From: Paenibacillus silagei
Lineage (GTDB): Bacteria; Bacillota; Bacilli; Paenibacillales; Paenibacillaceae
DNA length: 64,000 nucleotides
Direction: 5' to 3'
Assembly: GCF_017874735.1 (NCBI RefSeq)
Contig: NZ_JAGGLV010000026.1
Span: forward strand, 40,152 to 104,151
The translations under genes and the position numbers were made by a program. Within the stretch, counting starts at the first letter, position 1, and the number at the start of each line of letters is the position of its first letter. Below are positions 53,931 to 61,608 of this stretch, piece after piece. A model generated the notes under the pieces. It did no database searches. It had not been told where the DNA came from and saw only the letters and a program-made list of their open reading frames with translations.

Positions 53931-55310
53931 TTACTTGGCAGTCACAATTTTGGCTCTGGCTGCTTTCCATTTATCATTCAGTTCTTTCATAATGTCATCA
54001 TAGGATTGCTTGCGGTTGCCAATTGCCGCCTCGATGATTACTTTCTTGAAGTCAGGCTGCCAGAGACCGATTTCAGCTTCTTTATCAATGGCATCCACCC
54101 AGCCCTCTTCACCGGCTTTGGCTGGAGCAAGCGTGTCAAAGGTAATGTCAGTGCCTGCAAATTGCTTGAGAATTTCAGGCAATTCGGCTCCTTTTACCGG
54201 ACTCATGCCCCCGCCTTCTGTAGTCGGGTAACCGGATTCATTGATGAACCAGTCTACCCAGGCTCTGGCGGCCTCTTTGTTTTTACTGTGAATGCTAACC
54301 CCCAGATTATAGTCGTCAGACAGAGGAACGAGGATCTTGTCGGCGTTGGTAGGGAATGGCATGAAGCCTATATCATCCGGGCTGGCAGCGAGCCCTTTGA
54401 TCTGACCGATCGCCCAGGAGCCAAGCATCATGGTACCGATTTTACCGTTCGCCAGATCTGCCTTGGAGGATTCCCAGTCTGTTGTAGTAGGGTCCTCTTC
54501 AATCAGACCGTCTTTGGCCGCATCGTACATTACCTTGTACAGCTCGTAGTGCGGCTGGCCTGGAACGAAATTATCGTCGGAGGCCACCTGGCCGATGTTG
54601 ACATATTCACGGTCTCCGGCAACGGTAGCCAGATCCGCTTCCCACTGGGTCAGCGTCCAGCCCGCAGCATAGTTCGTGTAGAGAGGGACGGCATCCGTCT
54701 TCTCCTTGATGCTCTTCAGTGCGGCGGAGAACTGGTCAAAGGTTCTTGGAACCTCGGTCACTCCGGCATCCTTGAAGACCTGCTTGTTGTAGATCACGCC
54801 GGAGAAATTAACCGTAATCGGAATGCCGTAGGAAATCCCGTCTACTGTCCGCTCTTCCAGGCCTGTATATTGCTGCTCCAGGTCAGACTTTTTACCCAGC
54901 GGCTCGAAAAAGTCCGGCAGATCCTTAATCGCTACGCTGGTTGGCAGCAGCAGAACATCCCCGTAATCACTGGTGCTCATGCGGATTTTGATCTGATCCT
55001 CATAGTTGGATAAGGCTTCGAAATTCACTTTGATATTCGGATATTTCTCATTGAACTTGGCGGCGTAGTCTTTGAACACGGTATCCACGATATCCGTCCG
55101 CTGTGTAATCACCGTAATATCACCCTTGAGATCCTTGGCGGCATCTCCCTCTGGAGCGGCTGTTGCCTCCGCAGTGGTACCTGTGTTGCTGCCTGCATTG
55201 GTTGCTGCCGCATTAGTGGCGTTATTGTTGTCAGATGCACAGCCGGAGAACAGCCCGGCCATCAGTGTCAGCGCTGCCAACCCGGTAACTGCTTTGGTTT
55301 TTTTTATCAT
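53931..55310 (-). CDS. Extracellular sugar-binding lipoprotein of the manno-oligosaccharide transporter
   Basis: 459 aa from ATG 55310 (GAGGGG 8 nt upstream). A signal peptide ending in lipobox LFSGC puts the lipidated Cys at 24, followed by an Asn/Ala/Thr-rich linker and a CUT1 family-1 binding domain (ITVITQRTDIVDTVFKDYAAKFNEKYP...). It should deliver oligosaccharide to the two downstream permeases. A second lipoprotein at 60292-61608 is a clear paralogue (shared GDVLLLP, FFEPL, GIVYNK-like, SPDDIGF-like segments). The promoter region carries an activator-type box and a cre/LacI-type palindrome. Confidence 0.93.
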   Translation of the reverse strand: MIKKTKAVTGLAALTLMAGLFSGCASDNNNATNAAATNAGSNTGTTAEATAAPEGDAAKDLKGDITVITQRTDIVDTVFKDYAAKFNEKYPNIKVNFEALSNYEDQIKIRMSTSDYGDVLLLPTSVAIKDLPDFFEPLGKKSDLEQQYTGLEERTVDGISYGIPITVNFSGVIYNKQVFKDAGVTEVPRTFDQFSAALKSIKEKTDAVPLYTNYAAGWTLTQWEADLATVAGDREYVNIGQVASDDNFVPGQPHYELYKVMYDAAKDGLIEEDPTTTDWESSKADLANGKIGTMMLGSWAIGQIKGLAASPDDIGFMPFPTNADKILVPLSDDYNLGVSIHSKNKEAARAWVDWFINESGYPTTEGGGMSPVKGAELPEILKQFAGTDITFDTLAPAKAGEEGWVDAIDKEAEIGLWQPDFKKVIIEAAIGNRKQSYDDIMKELNDKWKAARAKIVTAK

Positions 55311-55429
55311 ATTTCTGACCCCTCTCTTCATTTAGAACGAAATAGATTAATAACAAAACAATAACAATACGATCCGTCATTCCAATAAACAGAACTTAAA
55401 TCATCCTGTATTCACCTTGGATTCGTTAT

Positions 55430-55443
55430 TGTTATCGCTTACA
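55430..55443. promoter_or_regulatory. Cre/LacI-type operator at the transporter promoter
   Basis: TGTTATCGCTTACA (reverse TGTAAGCGATAACA) fits the CcpA/LacI-family operator pattern. It lies 5 bp downstream of the -10, over the expected start site, where a bound repressor would block transcription. Confidence 0.7.
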
Positions 55444-55448
55444 TTGCA

Positions 55449-55506
55449 ATTATAGACCGTATAACCCCTCAAAACGATGGTTTCAATTGCTTTTTCTAGT
55501 CTTCAA
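55449..55506 (-). promoter_or_regulatory. Transporter operon promoter with upstream TTGAAGACTA box
   Basis: On the minus strand the -10 TATAAT is at 55454-55449. No good -35 is seen at 16-18 bp, which suggests activator dependence. TTGAAGACTA lies at 55506-55497, 42 bp upstream of the -10, and TTGAAACCAT repeats it one 20-bp step closer. Tandem half-sites at about two helical turns suit an AraC-type response regulator. Confidence 0.6.
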
Positions 55507-55540
55507 TTTGTTATTTTTGTTATATAAAAAATACAATAAA

Positions 55541-55583
55541 GAAAAACACTGCTCAATCACCTCTGGGGAGGTGAAGGGCAGTG
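55541..55583 (-). terminator. Terminator of the response-regulator gene
   Basis: CACTGCCCTTCACCTC pairs with GAGGTGATTGAGCAGTG on the minus strand, followed by TTTTTC. Confidence 0.85.
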
Positions 55584-55616
55584 CAAATGTGTTCGTATCA
55601 TTCTAAGAGACGCATA

Positions 55617-56381
55617 TCATGATCTGTACCGGCCTTTATACTCCTTGGGCGTCATGCCGCACATCTTTTTGAACAGCTTATTGAAATAGACCGGATCACT
55701 GTAGCCGACTTTGTCAGCAATCTCATAATTCTTCAGGTCCGGATGATGGAGCAGCATCTTCTTGGCCTCCACAATGCGGATGCCGATCAGGTAGTCCGTA
55801 ATGGTCTGCCCTGTCTTATGCCTGAACAGCCTGCTGATATAACTCGCATTCATTCCCACGGCTTCAGCCAGCCGCTCAAGCTCGAAATTAAGCCCGTATT
55901 CCAGTTGAAGAATACTCTTCATCTGCTCTACCACATAATGCTCCCCGCCTTCAGAAGGCTGATGCGGTACTTCATCCGGGAGAGCAGCCGCAGGCGTCTG
56001 CTTAGTCGCTTCTACGCTTTTGAGCAGATCATATAATTGGGCCTTATCGATCGGCTTAAGCAAATAATCAAGCACACCGAAGCGCATCGCCTTACGGGCG
56101 TAGTCGAATTCACTGAAGCCGCTCAGTACAGCTATTGGCAGCTGCTTGAGATGCGCTCTCGCCTCTTCAATCAGCTTGAATCCATCCATTCTTGGCATCT
56201 TGATATCTGTAATAAGAAGATCGATCTCTTCCAGGCTTAGCTCCTGCAGATGGTTCCAGGCCTCAAGCCCGTTGCCGTATGAGCCGATTACCCTAACTTC
56301 CACATCCATTCTGGAAGCAATCTTCTCAAGCCCGCGGCGGATCACTTCCTCATCATCCGCAATCATGATCCGGATTACCAC
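55617..56381 (-). CDS. YesN-type response regulator with AraC DNA-binding domain
   Basis: 254 aa. Receiver domain with acidic pocket IADDEE, phosphoacceptor Asp59 in LLITDIKMPRMDG and switch Lys in DYLLKPIDK. A ~35-residue linker is followed by a double AraC helix-turn-helix (~150-252; LAEAVGMNASYISRLFRHKTGQTITDYL, VGYSDPVYFNKLFKKMCGMTPKEYK). This is half the usual length of YesN proteins (~500 aa), which carry a middle domain missing here. GTG start with GGGGGC upstream. Its histidine kinase is probably the one at 61605-63503, in a separate transcript. It is likely to activate the transporter operon and its own gene. Confidence 0.92.
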   Translation of the reverse strand: MVIRIMIADDEEVIRRGLEKIASRMDVEVRVIGSYGNGLEAWNHLQELSLEEIDLLITDIKMPRMDGFKLIEEARAHLKQLPIAVLSGFSEFDYARKAMRFGVLDYLLKPIDKAQLYDLLKSVEATKQTPAAALPDEVPHQPSEGGEHYVVEQMKSILQLEYGLNFELERLAEAVGMNASYISRLFRHKTGQTITDYLIGIRIVEAKKMLLHHPDLKNYEIADKVGYSDPVYFNKLFKKMCGMTPKEYKGRYRS

Positions 56382-56409
56382 CTTATCGCCCCCGTCATTT
56401 GATCCGCTA

Positions 56410-56423
56410 TGATAGCGTTATCA
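56410..56423. promoter_or_regulatory. Cre/LacI-type operator at the response-regulator promoter
   Basis: TGATAGCGTTATCA is a near-perfect palindrome of the CcpA/LacI-family type, 3 bp downstream of the -10 of the response-regulator gene. Confidence 0.65.
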
Positions 56424-56426
56424 ATA

Positions 56427-56485
56427 ATTATAAACTTTACAGATCCAATAGAAAATGTGTCCATATCCACTTTTATAGTCTTCAA
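56427..56485 (-). promoter_or_regulatory. Response-regulator promoter with upstream TTGAAGACTA box
   Basis: The -10 TATAAT is at 56432-56427, with no clear -35. TTGAAGACTA occupies 56485-56476, 43 bp upstream. The box and its flanks AAATTGAAGACTA-N-AAAA are the same as at the transporter promoter. The box is also 44 bp from the divergent epimerase -10. Confidence 0.6.
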
Positions 56486-56506
56486 TTTACTTCATCCATT
56501 TCCCGC

Positions 56507-56535
56507 TTGAATTCCAGCCCGAAAAGGGTTATAAC
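56507..56535 (+). promoter_or_regulatory. Promoter of the epimerase-phosphorylase operon
   Basis: TTGAAT, 17 bp, TATAAC, about 100 bp upstream of the epimerase start codon. The leader includes a perfect inverted repeat. Confidence 0.6.
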
Positions 56536-56548
56536 ATGGTTATATATA

Positions 56549-56578
56549 GTTATTATTATACACTAACATAATAATAAC
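56549..56578. repeat. Perfect 11-bp inverted repeat in the epimerase leader
   Basis: GTTATTATTAT, 8-bp spacer ACACTAAC, ATAATAATAAC. It lies just after the promoter, so it could be an operator or an AU-rich leader hairpin; it does not look like a terminator. Confidence 0.75.
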
Positions 56579-56637
56579 AATTATAAAAAAGACAACTCCC
56601 ATACCAGCAAGCAATATTAAGGAGTGAACAGAACAGG

Positions 56638-57867
56638 ATGAACAATGCAACCGAAGTGTGGCGCACCCGGCTGGAAGCTGAGCTGTTAGACAACATTCTC
56701 GGCTTCTGGATGAAGCAGACCATCGACGAAACTCATGGCGGCTTTATCGGTGAGATGAACAACCAGCTGCAGGTGATACCCGGTGCAGACAAAAGCCTTG
56801 TACTGAATGCACGGATTCTCTGGACATTTGCAAGTGCTTACAGAATCTATGGAACGGCAGAATATTTGACTATGGCGGAACGCGCCTATGATTATCTCAT
56901 TCAGTATTTCACAGATCCCGAATTTGGCGGATTCTTCTGGATGGTGGATGAGCACGGCGCTGCTTCCCAGCCTAAGAAGCAAATCTACGGACTCGCTTTT
57001 GTCATCTATGCCTTGGCTGAGTACCATCATGCCACCGGCCGGAAAGACGTCCTGCGCCAAGCAACCCAATTGTTCCATTTGATTGAGAAGTACGGTTATG
57101 ACCCTCTTCACACAGGGTATATCGAAGCCTTGTCACGGGAGTGGGAGATGACCGACTCCCTAAGCCTCAGTTCGAAGGATATGAATGAGAAGAAATCCAT
57201 GAATACGCATCTGCATGTACTGGAAGGGTACACCGGCTTGTACCGGGTGTGGAAGTCAGAGCTTCTTCGTAACAAGCTAGCTGAGCTGATCGAAACCATG
57301 CTGGAGCATATTCTGGATTCGGACGGCAAGCACTTCCATCTGTTCATGGATGAAGAGTGGCGGGTGAAGTCAGAGCTTATCTCCTTCGGCCACGACATAG
57401 AAGGAAGCTGGCTGCTCTATGAAGCTGCGGAGACCCTTGGGGACGAGGAGCTGCTTGGGCGTGTGCGCAAGGCATCCCTGTCGATGGCCGAAGCTGCGCT
57501 GGCAGAGGGGATTGAAGTGGATGGCGGAATCTGGAATGAGGCCGATCGTAGCGGCTTCATCGATAAAGCCCATGAGTCCAGGGACTGGTGGCCGCAGGCT
57601 GAAGCCATGGTCGGATTCTACAATGCGTATCAGTTAACCGGAGATTCGCGGTTCCTGGAAGCCGCTGAGAACTCATGGAGCTTCACAGAGAAATATATTA
57701 TTGATCATAAGCTGGGCGAGTGGCACTGGGGTGTAGATGAATCCCTGCAGCCGCTGGTTCATACTCCCAAGGTGAGCGCCTGGAAATGTCCCTATCATAA
57801 CAGCCGGGCCTGCTTCGAGATGATTAGACGGCTTGGCGAACCATTACATGTAGAGGAGATTATTTAA
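56638..57867 (+). CDS. Cellobiose 2-epimerase-like enzyme (AGE family), probable mannobiose 2-epimerase
   Basis: 409 aa (alpha/alpha)6-barrel of the N-acylglucosamine 2-epimerase family, usual length. Marker segments are HGGFIGEMN, VLNARILWTFASAYR, NTHLHVLEGYTGLYRVW, ISFGHDIEGSWLL, RDWWPQAEAMVGFYNAY and PYHNSRACFEM, which contain the conserved Arg and catalytic His residues. These enzymes convert the reducing-end sugar at C2, here likely beta-1,4-mannobiose to mannosyl-glucose. Cytosolic. Its stop overlaps the mannosylglucose phosphorylase start by 1 bp, which is the strongest support for the mannan role. Confidence 0.9.
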   Translation: MNNATEVWRTRLEAELLDNILGFWMKQTIDETHGGFIGEMNNQLQVIPGADKSLVLNARILWTFASAYRIYGTAEYLTMAERAYDYLIQYFTDPEFGGFFWMVDEHGAASQPKKQIYGLAFVIYALAEYHHATGRKDVLRQATQLFHLIEKYGYDPLHTGYIEALSREWEMTDSLSLSSKDMNEKKSMNTHLHVLEGYTGLYRVWKSELLRNKLAELIETMLEHILDSDGKHFHLFMDEEWRVKSELISFGHDIEGSWLLYEAAETLGDEELLGRVRKASLSMAEAALAEGIEVDGGIWNEADRSGFIDKAHESRDWWPQAEAMVGFYNAYQLTGDSRFLEAAENSWSFTEKYIIDHKLGEWHWGVDESLQPLVHTPKVSAWKCPYHNSRACFEMIRRLGEPLHVEEII

Positions 57868-59042
57868 TGAGCACAATCTTTGAACAACGGAAGCAGGCGT
57901 TGACGCAGCGCTATGAAGCTCTCATCGGCCGCACCAATGAGAAGCTGCCTTACGGCAACGGTATTTATGACCGCTACAAGTATCCCCTGCTCACTGCGGA
58001 GCACGCCCCCCTGATCTGGCGTTACGACTTCAATGAAGAGAGCAACCCTTATTTCGCAGAGAGAATCGGAGTGAACGGCGTATTCAATCCCGGCGCCATT
58101 GAGCTGAACGGCAAATTCTACATCATTGCCCGTGTGGAAGGCCATGACCGCAAATCCTTCTTCGCTGTTGCCGAGAGCAGCAGCGGGGTGGACGGCTTCC
58201 GCTTCTGGGATCACCCGGTAGTGCTTCCCGAGACCGCAGACCCGGATATTAACGTCTACGATATGCGCCTTGTGCAGCATGAAGACGGCTGGATCTACGG
58301 CCTGTTCTGCAGCGAACGTAAGGACCCAGACGCTCCCCCTGGTGATTTGTCCAGCGCAGTTGCCCAGTGCGGGATTGCCCGCACCAAGGATCTCAAGACC
58401 TGGGAGCGTCTCGCCGATCTTAAGACCGGCTCCGCCCAGCAGCGCAACGTGGTCCTGCATCCAGAGTTCGTTGACGGCAAGTATGCCTTCTACACGCGCC
58501 CGCAGGACGGGTTCATCGACGCCGGTTCCGGCGGCGGCATCAGCTGGGGCTTATCGGAGCAGATTGAGAACGCTGTTATCACCCGCGAGACGATTATAGA
58601 CCAGCGCTACTACCATACCATCAAAGAAGTGAAGAACGGTCAAGGCCCGGCCCCGGTCAGAACTCCACTCGGCTGGCTGCACATCGCCCATGGTGTCCGG
58701 GGCACCGCTGCCGGACTGCGCTATGTGCTGTATGCCTTCTTGTCTGATCTTGCAGAGCCTAACCGCGTAACTCATGCCCCAGGCGGGCATTTCATTGCTC
58801 CGGACGGCGAAGAACGCGTCGGCGATGTATCCAATGTTGTCTTCTGCAACGGTATAATCGCCCGTGACAACGGAGAGGTATTCATCTACTACGCTTCCTC
58901 CGATACCCGTATCCATGTAGCCACCACTACCATAGATCAACTGCTGGATTATGTCATGAATACTCCTGAAGATCCGCTTCGTTCCTATGCTTGCGTACAG
59001 CAGCGTATCGCTTTGATCGAACGGAACCTGCAATTGAAATAA
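57867..59042 (+). CDS. GH130 phosphorylase, probable 4-O-beta-D-mannosyl-D-glucose phosphorylase
   Basis: 391 aa. GH130_1 pattern: YKYPLLTAEHAPLIWRYDF, VNGVFNPGAIELNGKFYIIARVEGHDRKSFFAVAESS, NVYDMRLVQHEDGW (Asp132, candidate general acid) and GQGPAPVRTPLGWLHIAHGVR. It splits mannosyl-glucose with phosphate to mannose-1-phosphate and glucose. It is longer than the GH130 enzyme at 51012 and clearly different in sequence. GAGGAG lies 8 nt upstream of the ATG. It takes the product of the preceding epimerase, so the pair forms the mannobiose pathway. Confidence 0.92.
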   Translation: MSTIFEQRKQALTQRYEALIGRTNEKLPYGNGIYDRYKYPLLTAEHAPLIWRYDFNEESNPYFAERIGVNGVFNPGAIELNGKFYIIARVEGHDRKSFFAVAESSSGVDGFRFWDHPVVLPETADPDINVYDMRLVQHEDGWIYGLFCSERKDPDAPPGDLSSAVAQCGIARTKDLKTWERLADLKTGSAQQRNVVLHPEFVDGKYAFYTRPQDGFIDAGSGGGISWGLSEQIENAVITRETIIDQRYYHTIKEVKNGQGPAPVRTPLGWLHIAHGVRGTAAGLRYVLYAFLSDLAEPNRVTHAPGGHFIAPDGEERVGDVSNVVFCNGIIARDNGEVFIYYASSDTRIHVATTTIDQLLDYVMNTPEDPLRSYACVQQRIALIERNLQLK

Positions 59043-59055
59043 CGCAAACAAGCGG

Positions 59056-59093
59056 AAACGGTACCGTCCTCTAAAAGGACGGTACCGTTTTCG
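59056..59093. terminator. Terminator between phosphorylase and LacI genes (bidirectional)
   Basis: AAACGGTACCGTCCT pairs perfectly with AGGACGGTACCGTTT. The stem is very stable but the T tract is short on both strands. Confidence 0.8.
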
Positions 59094-59181
59094 CGAGAAA
59101 TAGAAGGAAAAGTTATCGTGTGCAACATATAAATTCTTATATTTAAGCTAAAGCTCCGCTTTGTGGGGTTATTTTGCTGTT

Positions 59182-60243
59182 TCAAGCCCGGGGATTTCCC
59201 ACAGAGTCGCGATGGACGATATCTGCGGAGATCAGAATTTTCTCCAGCGGTACAGCGGGATTCTGGATACGGTTCAGCAGCTTCTCTACAGCTGCCCGGC
59301 CCATAGCCTCCTTAGGAACATGCACGGTTGTAAGCGGAGTAACCCCCCGCAGGGAATCCTCGATATTGTCAAAGCCTGTGACCGAAATATCAGCGGGAAT
59401 AGCAAGCCCGGCTTCCCGCAACACTTCGCTAACAGCAAGAGCGGTGAAGTCGTTCGCGCATACGAGCGCAGTAGGCAAGGTATCCGACTCTTGTCGTGCG
59501 GCGACCCAGCGTCTGAATTCTTCACGGAGCGCTTCGTCATACATCCCTTCCAGCAGCAGCTCATCATCGATAGCGGGGGGCTTCAGCTGACTCTCCTCCA
59601 GCGCGCTGCGGAACCCGATCCAGCGGTCACGGAAGCTGCGGGAGTAACGGATGCTGCCGACAAAGTGAAATAGCGTATGTCCGGTGCCAATCAGATGATT
59701 GACGAGCCGGGTCATCGAATCGATGTTATTCGCAAATACCGTATCACACGGAATTAAAGCATCCTCATGGTCGATCATGACCAGCGGAAGCCCGATCCGA
59801 TGCACTTCTAGCAGCAGTGAGGTGGAGATCTGCCCAACTCCGATCAGACCGAGCAGGCCGTCCGGATTAAGGACATTTACGAAATTATCGGCCCGGTGCT
59901 CTGAGATGATCACCATGCCCAGCCCCTCCTGATCCAGCGCCAGCGCAATGCCATCTACGATTTTGCCCCAATATAGTGAATCCTGGGTCTGAGAGCGGAT
60001 ATTGGGCATCAGCACCAGCACGGACTGCTTATTGCGGTCTTGCTCTCCAGACAGAGAACGGCGCTTGGGACTTTGCACATAGGCGTTTTTTTGGGTGAAA
60101 TATCCAAGCTGAGAGGCGGCTTGAATCACCCGCTCACGGGTGGTCTCATTGACCCCCTCCTTGCCGGAGAGCGATTTGGATACGACGAACTTGGAGACCC
60201 CAAGATGATCGGCTATTTTTTGCATCGTTACTTTTTTGGCCAC
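59182..60243 (-). CDS. LacI-family transcriptional regulator of the mannan locus
   Basis: 353 aa. LacI helix-turn-helix at residues 5-28 (VTMQKIADHLGVSKFVVSKSLSGKEGV) and the hinge AASQLGY, then a sugar-binding periplasmic-like domain with CANDFTALAVSEVL and ISVTGFDNI. The GTG start has GGAGG 7 nt upstream. It is 48 bp behind the second binding-protein gene on the same strand, so it is probably last in the kinase operon. Its operators may be the TGTAAGCGATAACA and TGATAGCGTTATCA palindromes, which cannot be told from CcpA sites by eye. Confidence 0.93.
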   Translation of the reverse strand: MAKKVTMQKIADHLGVSKFVVSKSLSGKEGVNETTRERVIQAASQLGYFTQKNAYVQSPKRRSLSGEQDRNKQSVLVLMPNIRSQTQDSLYWGKIVDGIALALDQEGLGMVIISEHRADNFVNVLNPDGLLGLIGVGQISTSLLLEVHRIGLPLVMIDHEDALIPCDTVFANNIDSMTRLVNHLIGTGHTLFHFVGSIRYSRSFRDRWIGFRSALEESQLKPPAIDDELLLEGMYDEALREEFRRWVAARQESDTLPTALVCANDFTALAVSEVLREAGLAIPADISVTGFDNIEDSLRGVTPLTTVHVPKEAMGRAAVEKLLNRIQNPAVPLEKILISADIVHRDSVGNPRA

Positions 60244-60291
60244 AACACTACCTCCAGAATTTGATCTTGCTTACTGCGCAGCCCCCGGCGG

Positions 60292-61608
60292 TTACGGGAC
60301 AGACTGCTGACTCATGCGCGCTTCCTTCCATTTCGCATTCAACTGGTCAAAGGACTTCTGCAGATCCGGTGCCGCGAGCACATCCTGAATATAATCGCCC
60401 GACCAGAAGCTCAGCTTCGTCCGGTTCGCCAGATCAATGAAAGCATCCGTCTGCACCGTAGCCTCAACCAGCTTTGGGTGATAGGAGAGGAACTCGCTGT
60501 ATTGCTGTAAAGCGGGTTGGTGCGAACCCTTCGCCGGAAGAAATCCCCAATCTCTCGCATACGACGTTTCTGTAATGAAATACTCCAGCCAAGCCATCGC
60601 AAGCTCTTTATTGCGGCTGTACCTGCTAACCCCCATGAACCAGTCGGGATTCAGCGCAGCATAGTGGACCTGGTGATTATCATAGGGAAAAGGAAAGAAG
60701 CCGATATCCTCCGGTGAAGCACCTGCATCCATAATCTGCCGGATGGTCCAGTTCCCCTGGAGATACATGCCCGCTTCTCCTCTGGCCAGCCTGGCTTTGG
60801 AGATCTCCCAGCTGTTGGAGAATAGTTGTTCCTCGACATAGCCCTTGGCCAGCATCGTCCTGGCAATTCCCAGAGCCTGCCCCCATTCGTTACCAATCTG
60901 CCAAGGGCTGTCCTCATGGACCATATCATTCAAATAATCAGGGTTACCCGTCATATAATTAACCAGGTTATTGCCCCACTCCCGCAGCGGCCAGACTGCC
61001 CCGTAATTCATATACAGCGGGATAATGCCCGCCTGCTTCAGCTTGGCACAGGCCGCGTAGAACTCATCCAGCGTCTGCGGTACCTGCTCAATTCCCGCCT
61101 GCTCAAAAGCCTTTTTGTTGTAGACGATTCCGCTCGTAGTCGTACCTGTAGACAGACCGTATCGCTTGCCGCCAAAGGTTGCAAAGGTCGTGAATCGCTC
61201 CTGCGCCGCCAGCTCCCCGCTCAAAGGCTCGAAGAAAAGCTCCAGCTCCTTCGCAGGCAGATTGACCGGCAGCAACAGCACATCCCCTGTATCCTTGGTG
61301 GACAAGCGGACCAGGATATCCGTCGCATAGTTAGACAGCCCCTCGAATTCCACATGCGCCTCAGGATACCGCTTCCTGAATTCATCCGCGTAGTCCCTGA
61401 AGGTCCCATTCTCAATCAGGTCAATCCGGTTCGTCAGCATCACAATGGTCCCGGACAGCCCGGAAGCCGCTTCCTCTCCGGCAGAAGCCGCCGGGACCGA
61501 TGCCGGCCCTCTACTGCTCCAGCTGCTACAGCCGCTTGCCAGCAGGAGCAGCATTAGCAGCAGTACAGCATACACCGGAAAGCGTACAATCCTCCATTTC
61601 AAGCTCAT
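60292..61608 (-). CDS. Second sugar-binding lipoprotein, co-transcribed with the sensor kinase
   Basis: 438 aa. Signal peptide with lipobox LASGC (Cys27), a Ser/Ala linker, then a CUT1 family-1 binding domain paralogous to the lipoprotein at 53931-55310. Shared positions include TNRIDLIEN/TQRTDIVDT, GLSNY/ALSNY, GDVLLLP, FFEPL and EDIGFFPFP/DDIGFMPFP. It has no adjacent permease. Its ATG overlaps the kinase stop as ATGA; because AGGAGG abuts that ATG, a TTG two codons later (61602) is a serious alternative start. The position suggests a ligand sensor working with the kinase and not an import role. Confidence 0.88.
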   Translation of the reverse strand: MSLKWRIVRFPVYAVLLLMLLLLASGCSSWSSRGPASVPAASAGEEAASGLSGTIVMLTNRIDLIENGTFRDYADEFRKRYPEAHVEFEGLSNYATDILVRLSTKDTGDVLLLPVNLPAKELELFFEPLSGELAAQERFTTFATFGGKRYGLSTGTTTSGIVYNKKAFEQAGIEQVPQTLDEFYAACAKLKQAGIIPLYMNYGAVWPLREWGNNLVNYMTGNPDYLNDMVHEDSPWQIGNEWGQALGIARTMLAKGYVEEQLFSNSWEISKARLARGEAGMYLQGNWTIRQIMDAGASPEDIGFFPFPYDNHQVHYAALNPDWFMGVSRYSRNKELAMAWLEYFITETSYARDWGFLPAKGSHQPALQQYSEFLSYHPKLVEATVQTDAFIDLANRTKLSFWSGDYIQDVLAAPDLQKSFDQLNAKWKEARMSQQSVP

